A stretch of DNA of 8,972 nucleotides. It comes from Bacteriovoracaceae bacterium (GTDB taxonomy: Bacteria; Bdellovibrionota; Bacteriovoracia; Bacteriovoracales; Bacteriovoracaceae). The DNA is taken from positions 1-8,972 of the forward strand of contig JAGSHJ010000104.1 of assembly GCA_023954595.1 (NCBI GenBank), in the 5' to 3' direction. The position numbers and the translations under genes are program-made. Below the pieces are notes generated by a model. That model did not search any database. It worked only from the letters and a program-made list of their open reading frames with translations, and had not been told where the DNA came from. How positions within the stretch are numbered: position 1 is the stretch's first letter; each line of letters opens with the position of its first letter. Shown piece after piece: positions 1-5,892 of the stretch.

Positions 1-2
1 AA

Positions 3-185
3 ACATTTAACGGAACCAGAGAAAAATTACCTTTTAAGGTTGCTTTAGGAGCATCTTATAAATTAAATTATGTGCCTTTAAAATGGTATTTAACTATTGA
101 TAATTTGCAACAATGGGATATTTCTGTTCCTAATCCTTCAGAGCAAAGTACAGATCTGGAGGGTAATACAACCTCTGAAAAGATT
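3..185 (+). other. PorQ-like (type IX secretion, Bacteroidota) fragment fused in frame to pgi
   Basis: Translated in the pgi frame, nt 12-35 read GTREKLPF, followed by an alternating beta-strand pattern (VALGASYKLNY, PLKWYLTIDNLQQWDIS through nt 125). This matches my recollection of the PorQ family, an outer-membrane-associated component of Bacteroidota type IX secretion, where G-R-E-K-L-P-F, then G-S-K-L, then L-x-x-W-D occur in this order. PorQ would continue to an R-H-x-x-x-G-x-E segment, which is absent because Pgi sequence takes over near nt 180-200. By hand count nt 1-120 are 33/120 GC against 44/120 for nt 121-240. Leucine codons here are mostly TTA, but CTT/CTA/CTC become common in the Pgi part. 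Both point to a different origin. The exact join is uncertain (about 150-200) because either family could supply SEKIGFF. An assembly or amplification chimera is the simplest explanation; a true gene fusion is less likely. Confidence 0.6.
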
Positions 186-1340
186 GGTTTTTTCCATCTA
201 ACTGACAACAAAGAACATATTGCAAAAGCTCAAGAGCTTTTTAAGAAACATGAAAGTAAAAAACACTTTGTTCAAGTTGGTATTGGAGGAAGTGCTCTTG
301 GGCCTCAGGCTTTGATAGACGCACTTCAGTCTGATAAATCAAGAAAGTTCAGTTTCATGGATAATACAGATGCGGAGTACATAGCAGACGTACTATCTGA
401 GATTGATCCAAAAGAGAGTTTGTTCTATATCGTAAGTAAATCAGGTGGTACAGCAGAGACGATTGCATGTTTTTCAATTGCAAGAAACTTTCTTCGCGAC
501 AACGGTATTGCAGAGAGTGAGCTTAAAAATCATTTCGTTTTCTGCACAGACCCAGATAGCGGACAACTAAAAGAGCTTGCACAAAAAGAAGGATATGAGT
601 GCCTCCAGGTTCCAAGTAACATTGGTGGCCGTTTCTCAGTTCTAACTCACGTTGGTCTTTTCCCGGCCTTATTTGCAGGCATCTCTATTGAGGAGCTTTA
701 TGAGGGTGCAAACGATATTAAATCTGAGCTATTAAATGAAAATGTTGAAGAGAATATCCTTCTACAAACTGCCGCACACATGATGGAGCTCTACGAATCT
801 GCAAGCCCATGTGTAAACCAGACAGTACTAATGCCATACTCTTCAAAGCTTAAAACTCTTTCTAATTGGTTTGTACAATTATGGGGAGAAAGCCTTGGTA
901 AGGTTAAAGATGGAACCAATGTGGGGCTAACACCTATTCCAGCTTATGGAGCAACTGACCAGCACTCTCAAATGCAATTATTTATGGAAGGACCTTCAGA
1001 TAAAGTTCTGATCCTACTTGAAACCAAAAATAAGGCCACAGACTACAAGTTAAATAGCTCTATCGATATGGACTCAGCTAGAAAGCTTGAAAACTTCAGC
1101 TTAAATCAATTAATTGAGGCCCAGTTCAACGGAACTCTAAAAGCATTAAGCGACCAAAAGAAAAATGTCATTCACATGTCTATCGAGCAAAACGATGCCC
1201 GCCACTTTGGTGCCCTAGCACTACTATTTGAGTCCCTAACAGCTCTAATGGGTGAATACATGGAGATCGACGCTTTTAATCAACCAGGTGTGGAATTAGG
1301 TAAAAAATATGCCTATGAATACCTTAAAAATTTAAACTAA
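3..1340 (+). CDS. pgi: Glucose-6-phosphate isomerase (phosphoglucose isomerase), N-terminus replaced or fused
   Basis: Interconverts glucose-6-phosphate and fructose-6-phosphate in the cytoplasm. Numbering from the GTG at 72 (422 codons), the two SIS sugar-phosphate folds are clear: GIGGSALG at 70-77, SKSGGT at 122-127 (phosphate binding), NIGGRFS at 183-189 with the catalytic-site Arg187, WGESLGK with base Glu273, TDQHSQ with His298, and the C-terminal signature around NQPGVELGKK with Lys411. The C-terminus is complete. The start is unsettled. GTG72 has no Shine-Dalgarno at a workable distance, and the ATG at 70 is in another frame and stops after three codons. The reading frame is open to the left edge. 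The first 55-65 codons resemble PorQ rather than Pgi, whose recognisable sequence begins near residue 38-40 (about nt 183-190), so the native Pgi N-terminus appears to be missing. No clear terminator follows. The Pgi identity is very secure; the 5' end is not. Confidence 0.93.
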   Translation, partial: TFNGTREKLPFKVALGASYKLNYVPLKWYLTIDNLQQWDISVPNPSEQSTDLEGNTTSEKIGFFHLTDNKEHIAKAQELFKKHESKKHFVQVGIGGSALGPQALIDALQSDKSRKFSFMDNTDAEYIADVLSEIDPKESLFYIVSKSGGTAETIACFSIARNFLRDNGIAESELKNHFVFCTDPDSGQLKELAQKEGYECLQVPSNIGGRFSVLTHVGLFPALFAGISIEELYEGANDIKSELLNENVEENILLQTAAHMMELYESASPCVNQTVLMPYSSKLKTLSNWFVQLWGESLGKVKDGTNVGLTPIPAYGATDQHSQMQLFMEGPSDKVLILLETKNKATDYKLNSSIDMDSARKLENFSLNQLIEAQFNGTLKALSDQKKNVIHMSIEQNDARHFGALALLFESLTALMGEYMEIDAFNQPGVELGKKYAYEYLKNLN

Positions 1341-1357
1341 GCTGCCGATAAGTAGAG

Positions 1358-1393
1358 TACATAATTGACTGATATTTGGTTATAATTAACAAT
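1358..1393 (+). promoter_or_regulatory. Probable sigma-70-type promoter for the dgc-mutL-miaA-ppsR operon
   Basis: A perfect TATAAT lies at 1381-1386, with only a weak -35 (TACATA, 1358-1363) 17 bp upstream. An alternative overlapping reading is TTGACT (1365-1370), 17 bp, then AACAAT (1388-1393). The AT-rich gap sits between the end of pgi and the first gene of a compact operon. Which -10 is used cannot be decided by eye. Confidence 0.5.
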
Positions 1394-1400
1394 AATTGTT
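1388..1400. promoter_or_regulatory. Perfect 13-bp palindrome, candidate operator
   Basis: AACAAT-A-ATTGTT is a perfect 6-bp inverted repeat around a single base, placed at or just after the predicted -10, where a repressor would block initiation. The hexamer ATAATT also occurs three times here (1361, 1382, 1392), spaced 21 and 10 bp, about one or two helical turns apart. In AT-rich DNA such patterns can arise by chance, so the operator role is a suggestion only. Confidence 0.3.
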
Positions 1401-1418
1401 TCTACTCGTCATAAATTC

Positions 1419-1422
1419 GGAG
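1419..1422 (+). promoter_or_regulatory. Shine-Dalgarno GGAG deciding the dgc start
   Basis: GGAG lies 8 nt before ATG at 1431. It is the only clear Shine-Dalgarno on the + strand operon; the downstream genes start by overlap or close coupling. Confidence 0.75.
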
Positions 1423-1430
1423 ATAGCAAA

Positions 1431-2339
1431 ATGAGTGATGACAACGCAACCCTAGTAATTACCGACATCAACGCGGCATTGGCTGCGGCCGACAATGAAG
1501 CGGCCAGTAAACCAGCGTGTTTCCTAGTAGTTGGGGGTGAGTTAAATGGTACAATCTTTGATCTAAATGACGGCGAAACCGTGGTTGGAAGAAACCCGGA
1601 TTGTAGCATTCCTCTAGACTTTAATGGTATTTCAAGAAAGCATTTTAAAGCAGTGATGAACGCTGGTGTTTGCAAGGTCCAAGATCTTGGTTCAAGCAAT
1701 GGCACCTATGTAAACAATGCAAAAATAGAAGGTGAAGTAGTAGTTAATAAAGGAGACATGGTTAAACTTGGCTCCATAGCCCTTAAGTTTCTTCCTCAAG
1801 GAGACACTGAAAGACTAACTTATGACAAGCTACAAGAAGAGGCCAATACTGACGGCCTTACCCGTTGCTACAATAAGATGTACTTTAACAACAAGCTTGA
1901 TCTTGAAGTTAAAAAATCTAAGCTTACAGGGACTCCTCTATCTTTAATTATTTTCGACCTAGATCACTTCAAGCACTTAAATGACAACTACGGACATGAT
2001 GCTGGAGACTATGTTTTAAAAGAAAAAGCACAGCTTCTAAGAGATAATGGAATTAGAAAGCAAGATGTCTTCGCTAGATATGGCGGAGAAGAGTTCGTAG
2101 TACTTCTTCCTAACACAAACCTTAAGCAGGCCTTCGAAATCGCTGAACGACTGAGAAAGCTTGTTGAGAATCATGAGTTTGTTTATGAAGGCCAAAGACT
2201 TCCTGTTACGGCATCCATTGGAGTTGCTGACTATAGACAGGGTGTTAACACAGGTACAGATTTGTTTAAGAGAGCTGACTCTGCTGTTTATAAGTCTAAA
2301 GAAGGCGGAAGAAACCAAGTAAACTTCTTTAAAGCTTAA
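1431..2339 (+). CDS. FHA-domain diguanylate cyclase (GGDEF), DgcB-like
   Basis: Predicted to make cyclic di-GMP from two GTP. Residues 1-30 form an Ala/Asp-rich tail with Thr7 and Thr11. Residues 31-121 are an FHA phosphothreonine-binding domain with GR (Arg54), SRKH (68-71) and the GSSNGTYVN signature (87-95). Residues 130-300 are the GGDEF domain: FDLD (175-178) for metal binding, the GTP-site stretch NDNYGHDAGD (184-193), and an active-site GGEEF at 218-222. RKQD at 209-212 stands five residues before GGEEF, so the product-inhibition I-site (RxxD) is intact. There is no signal peptide or membrane segment, so it is cytoplasmic. FHA followed by GGDEF is the layout of Bdellovibrio bacteriovorus DgcB, which is needed for prey invasion and whose phosphorylated N-terminal tail is read by its own FHA domain. 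In this protein Thr7 fits a pT-x-x-I FHA ligand (TLVI); this is inference. It is the first gene of the operon and overlaps mutL by 1 nt. Confidence 0.93.
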   Translation: MSDDNATLVITDINAALAAADNEAASKPACFLVVGGELNGTIFDLNDGETVVGRNPDCSIPLDFNGISRKHFKAVMNAGVCKVQDLGSSNGTYVNNAKIEGEVVVNKGDMVKLGSIALKFLPQGDTERLTYDKLQEEANTDGLTRCYNKMYFNNKLDLEVKKSKLTGTPLSLIIFDLDHFKHLNDNYGHDAGDYVLKEKAQLLRDNGIRKQDVFARYGGEEFVVLLPNTNLKQAFEIAERLRKLVENHEFVYEGQRLPVTASIGVADYRQGVNTGTDLFKRADSAVYKSKEGGRNQVNFFKA

Positions 2340-4030
2340 TGGACCAATCAGACTCTCAAAAGATTCAGCTGCTCCCTGAGCATATTATCGATCAAATAAA
2401 GGCCGGGGAGGTCATCGAAAGACCTTCCACCCTTTTAAAAGAACTCCTCGAAAATTCAATCGATGCAAAAAGCACTAAAATAGACATAGAGATCTCAAGC
2501 AATGGCCTTGACCTGATAAGTGTCAGAGACAACGGACAAGGAATTGCATTCGAAGATCTAGATCTCGCCTTTTGCAGACACGCGACTTCCAAGATTGAAC
2601 GATTTGAAGACATTTATAATTTGTTCACTTATGGCTTTCGTGGAGAGGCACTCGCCTCTATTGCATCTATTTGCAAACTTACCTGTGTTACAAATCAAAA
2701 GAACTCACCAGAAGGTACGATAAAAATATACGGTGGTGAAGTACTCACTCTCGATCAAGATAAAGAAGCACAGCCTGATTCAGGCACTAGCATGTTTATT
2801 CGAGATCTATTCTACAATACGCCTGCAAGAATGAAGTTTATCCAATCAAAGACTTCTGAAAAAAACCAACTGGATAAAATTGTTAAGGCCTTCCTACTGA
2901 CTCAACCAGAAGTTAAAATCAGTATTAAATGGGATGACCAGGACAAACAAGTATTTGAGGCACGTGGAGAAGATTTAAAAAAGAGAGTTGAAGAGACTAT
3001 TAAGAAAAATCGTCCTCTGAACTTGATAGAACTAAACTCAACTTACGACCAAGTCGACTTCACTGTATTTCTGAGTCGTGAATCATCTAGAGGAAATGCT
3101 GGAAAGTCTCAATTTCTTTTTGTTAATGGTCGCTTAGTACAAGATACTGCCATACATAAAATCATTCTAAATAGTGCCTACTCTCTTTGGCCACAGGGAG
3201 AGACAGGAAACTACTGCGCATACATAAACCTTCCCAGTGAAAGAGTTGATGTTAACATTCACCCAAATAAGATTCAGGTAAAGTTCTTTGAAGCACCTAA
3301 GATTTACTCATTAGTCTCTGGAGCTATTAAAGATGGACTCGCCAAACGCAGAGACCAGATTCCAGCAAGAACTTTTGAAACAACAGAGAAGAATATAGAG
3401 ATGCCTGCGACATCAGGTCAAAAAGAGTTTAGAGATGTTGAATACCGTCAATACGACTTTGACTCTTCCAACTCATCTCTTCAAAACTACTTCGATAGAC
3501 TGGATACAAAGATACCTAATCACGCAGATCAATCTCAAGAACCAGTTTTTCAGACACTCTCGGCACATGAAGACTGCTCGTTAATAAAGTATGAACAAAA
3601 GACCTTCATAGTAGATACTCCAAAGCTAATGAGTATCTGGTTAAAGGACTTACTCGGTAAAGGGGATAAAACTCCTATGCCTCTACTTGTGAGTCAGCCA
3701 CTGAGACTGGAAAAGGTGATTTCTGATAACTTTATGAGCGAACTTTCTGAGGTCGGCTTCGAGATCGATAAAATTGGCCAAACAGATTATGTTCTAAGAA
3801 CATTTCCACAGTGTTTGAAGAACTTCCCCTTTAAAGAGTATCTTGAAGGTTTCTTTAATCATGGAGTTAGTGAGAAGAGCCTAAGCTCATTCTACACATA
3901 TCAAGTTCATGATCAAAAGCTATGGGACAGACATCACAAAAAAGCGCTTGAGGCCCTGTCGATAACAGAGCTATCTAAAGAGTCCGTCTTGGTTGAGCTC
4001 ACTAGAGAAAAATTAAAAAAGCTTCTATGA
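2339..4030 (+). CDS. mutL: DNA mismatch repair protein MutL, no endonuclease motif
   Basis: Couples mismatch recognition by MutS to downstream repair. The GHKL ATPase half is textbook: IKAGEVIERPS (20-30), KELLENSIDA (34-43) with catalytic Glu35 and Mg-binding Asn39, RDNGQGI (63-69), RHATSKI (80-86) and YGFRGEAL (98-105). The transducer domain follows, with FLFVNGR (259-265) and VDVNIHPNK (303-311). Residues about 340-405 are a variable linker and about 405-563 the dimerisation domain. At 563 residues it is somewhat short (E. coli MutL is 615). The endonuclease motif DQHA-x2-E-x4-E expected near residue 426 reads DTPK, and no CPHGRP-type motif follows, so this looks like a non-nuclease MutL. 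The ATG overlaps the cyclase stop (TAATG) without a good ribosome binding site, implying translational coupling. It overlaps miaA by 4 nt. Confidence 0.96.
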   Translation: MDQSDSQKIQLLPEHIIDQIKAGEVIERPSTLLKELLENSIDAKSTKIDIEISSNGLDLISVRDNGQGIAFEDLDLAFCRHATSKIERFEDIYNLFTYGFRGEALASIASICKLTCVTNQKNSPEGTIKIYGGEVLTLDQDKEAQPDSGTSMFIRDLFYNTPARMKFIQSKTSEKNQLDKIVKAFLLTQPEVKISIKWDDQDKQVFEARGEDLKKRVEETIKKNRPLNLIELNSTYDQVDFTVFLSRESSRGNAGKSQFLFVNGRLVQDTAIHKIILNSAYSLWPQGETGNYCAYINLPSERVDVNIHPNKIQVKFFEAPKIYSLVSGAIKDGLAKRRDQIPARTFETTEKNIEMPATSGQKEFRDVEYRQYDFDSSNSSLQNYFDRLDTKIPNHADQSQEPVFQTLSAHEDCSLIKYEQKTFIVDTPKLMSIWLKDLLGKGDKTPMPLLVSQPLRLEKVISDNFMSELSEVGFEIDKIGQTDYVLRTFPQCLKNFPFKEYLEGFFNHGVSEKSLSSFYTYQVHDQKLWDRHHKKALEALSITELSKESVLVELTREKLKKLL

Positions 4031-4974
4031 AAAATATCGTTTGTATCATTTCAGGGCCTACGGCCTCAGGAAAAACAAGTACCTCTCTAGAGTTATGTTC
4101 TCGTCTAGGTAATGCAGAAATTGTAAATTTCGACTCCCTTCTTTTTTATAAAGAATTAAACATTGGAACGGCCAAGCCTAACCAGGAAGAGTTGAATGCA
4201 TGTAAGCACCACCTTGTAGATATAAGAAGTGCTAAAGACCCTATAAATGCCGCAGATTACGCAAGAATTGCTCTTCCAGTTGTCCAGGACATTCACTCCA
4301 GGGGCAAGGCCGCAATACTTACAGGTGGAAGTGGATTTTATCTTCAAGCACTTCTATACGGAATGTTCGATTCTGAAACAGTTCCTGTTGATACTAGGGA
4401 TCGTTCTAATAAAATGTATACTGAACAAGGTATTGAACCCTTCATTGCCATTTTGAAAGAACATGATCCAGAGTCCCACTCCCTCTATCATGAAAATGAC
4501 CATTATAGAATCAGACGGGCCGTAGAGCATTGGTGGACCAAGGGTACAAAGTTTTCACTGGAAAGAGAGCAAATGCTCAAGAATCGAGAAGAAAACTCCA
4601 ACTTTAACCGTCTAGGCTGGAACGTTTTTCATATCTACCTTAACCCTCCAAAAGAGCAACACTTTGAGATCATCCAGCAAAGAACGGGTGACATGCTTGA
4701 GCAAGGATTAATTCAAGAGGTCTCAGAGCTTCTTAAAAATGGTTTCACAGGTAAAGAGAAGCCCCTTCAATCAATTGGCTACAAAGAAACACTTCAATAC
4801 TTAAATTCAGAGCTAGATAAAGAGCAGTTATATGAACGAATTAATATATCTACTAGACAGCTAGCAAAAGCTCAAAGAACTTGGTTTAAAAAAGTGGATA
4901 AAAATGAGTATAATCCACTTGAGGATCAACAAAGAATCGTTGATGATCTTGAAAACTTCTTAAAACAAAACTAG
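4027..4974 (+). CDS. miaA: tRNA dimethylallyltransferase MiaA
   Basis: Transfers a dimethylallyl group from DMAPP to A37 of tRNAs that read UNN codons (i6A37), which stabilises codon pairing. The P-loop is GPTASGKTS at 10-18. The conserved stretch FDSLLFYKELNIGTAKP follows directly, with its Asp in the catalytic region. GGSGFYLQALL corresponds to the family's GGTGLY block. Near the C-terminus are QSIGYKE and TRQLAKAQRTWFKK, matching the family pattern TRxxAKRQxTWF with an Ala where Arg is usual. At 315 residues it is full length. The start codon sits in an ATGA overlap with the end of mutL and has little Shine-Dalgarno of its own, so coupled translation is likely. mutL-miaA adjacency is common in bacteria; hfq, which often comes next, is not present here. 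Confidence 0.96.
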   Translation: MKNIVCIISGPTASGKTSTSLELCSRLGNAEIVNFDSLLFYKELNIGTAKPNQEELNACKHHLVDIRSAKDPINAADYARIALPVVQDIHSRGKAAILTGGSGFYLQALLYGMFDSETVPVDTRDRSNKMYTEQGIEPFIAILKEHDPESHSLYHENDHYRIRRAVEHWWTKGTKFSLEREQMLKNREENSNFNRLGWNVFHIYLNPPKEQHFEIIQQRTGDMLEQGLIQEVSELLKNGFTGKEKPLQSIGYKETLQYLNSELDKEQLYERINISTRQLAKAQRTWFKKVDKNEYNPLEDQQRIVDDLENFLKQN

Positions 4975-4981
4975 AGAAAAT

Positions 4982-5854
4982 ATGACCATAGAACCTAAAA
5001 AGAACCTTAAAGTAATCGTAATTTCAGATGGAACAGGAGAGACTGCAACTGGCATGACCAGGGCCGCTATAACTCAGTTCCCAGATAAAGAGATTTTTTT
5101 CACTCGCTTTAAAAACGTTAGAACAAAAGACCATATAAATGCCATTTTCCAAGAAGCGGCACTACACCATGACATGGTTGTCTATACAATCGTCTCCCCA
5201 GAACTTAGAGCACATGTTCAAGAGATCAGTAGAACAGAACATGTTCGTTCGGTTGACTTACTAGGACCCCTACTTACAAGTTTTGCTAATATTTTTGAAA
5301 TGGAGCCTGATTATCAACCAGGGCTTCTACATGCAGTGAACGATCAATATTTTGAAAAGGTAGCAGCTGTCGAATTTACCCTAAACCATGATGACGGTAG
5401 AAATGTAAAAACGCTGGAAGAGGCAGATGTCGTCTTGGTAGGCATATCTAGAACAAGTAAAACTCCACTATCCATTTACTTATCGATGGAAGGAATTAAA
5501 GTTGTTAACATCCCAATAGTTATGGATGTTCATCTTCCTGAGAAATTATTTGAAATTGATCAAAGAAAGATTTTTGGACTAACAATTGACCCAGAGGCAT
5601 TGCACCAGATTAGAACAAATAGACTGACTCGACTTGGTGTGGACCAACAGGGTGATTACGCTGACATTAGAAAAGTTGCCGAAGAAATTGAGTGGGCCAA
5701 TAACATATTCTCACAGAACAAAAGATGGCCTGTATTTAATGTTACAGGAAAGGCCCTTGAGGAAACAGCTGCAGAGATCTTAAAGATGCTCAACATGCGC
5801 AAGGCCAATAGATTCAAAATGAAAAAGAGATTTGAAAAGAATAAGAAAGCATAA
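4982..5854 (+). CDS. ppsR: Pyruvate, water dikinase / PPDK regulatory protein (DUF299 kinase-phosphorylase)
   Basis: Members of this family reversibly switch PEP synthase (PpsA) or pyruvate phosphate dikinase on and off. They use ADP to phosphorylate an active-site-adjacent Thr and phosphate to remove it, which controls pyruvate-to-PEP flux. The N-terminal VISDGTGETA (13-22), AVEFTLNHDDG (129-139), the P-loop GISRTSKTPLSIYL (154-167), VNIPIV (175-180) and the closing WPVFNVTGKALEETAAEI are all family hallmarks. The length (290) is close to the usual 270-280, extended by a Lys-rich tail (about 272-290). Whether the target is PpsA or PPDK cannot be told from this protein; neither gene is in the window, so the ppsR symbol is tentative. 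It starts 7 nt after miaA with AGAGA just upstream and is the last gene of the operon, directly followed by a hairpin terminator. Confidence 0.93.
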   Translation: MTIEPKKNLKVIVISDGTGETATGMTRAAITQFPDKEIFFTRFKNVRTKDHINAIFQEAALHHDMVVYTIVSPELRAHVQEISRTEHVRSVDLLGPLLTSFANIFEMEPDYQPGLLHAVNDQYFEKVAAVEFTLNHDDGRNVKTLEEADVVLVGISRTSKTPLSIYLSMEGIKVVNIPIVMDVHLPEKLFEIDQRKIFGLTIDPEALHQIRTNRLTRLGVDQQGDYADIRKVAEEIEWANNIFSQNKRWPVFNVTGKALEETAAEILKMLNMRKANRFKMKKRFEKNKKA

Positions 5855-5881
5855 AAAAAGGGCCAGTTAAGGCCCTTTTTT
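5854..5881. terminator. Bidirectional rho-independent terminator
   Basis: GGGCC (5860-5864) pairs with GGCCC (5871-5875) around a six-base loop AGTTAA. The stem extends through six A:T pairs (5854-5859 with 5876-5881), giving a T tract on the + strand and, read the other way, a T tract on the - strand. It sits in the 38 bp between the converging ppsR and Ser/Thr kinase stop codons (ppsR stop at 5852-5854, kinase stop at 5893-5895), so it can end both transcripts. Confidence 0.9.
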
Positions 5882-5892
5882 GTTGTTATAGA

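Noticed and set aside
70..81. ATG at 70-72 as a start codon for pgi
   Set aside because: It is in a different frame and meets TAA after three codons; the AGGAG at 47-51 is also too far from the GTG at 72 to support that start.
1409..1705. 98-codon open frame on the - strand
   Set aside because: It lies antisense to the FHA-coding region, whose protein has clear conserved motifs; the antisense product shows no family features.
2037..2318. 93-codon - strand open frame
   Set aside because: Antisense shadow of the GGDEF domain, low-complexity composition and no supporting signals.
4156..4456. Two small overlapping open frames on opposite strands inside miaA
   Set aside because: Both fall within an intact, motif-rich miaA; neither has a credible ribosome binding site or recognisable product.
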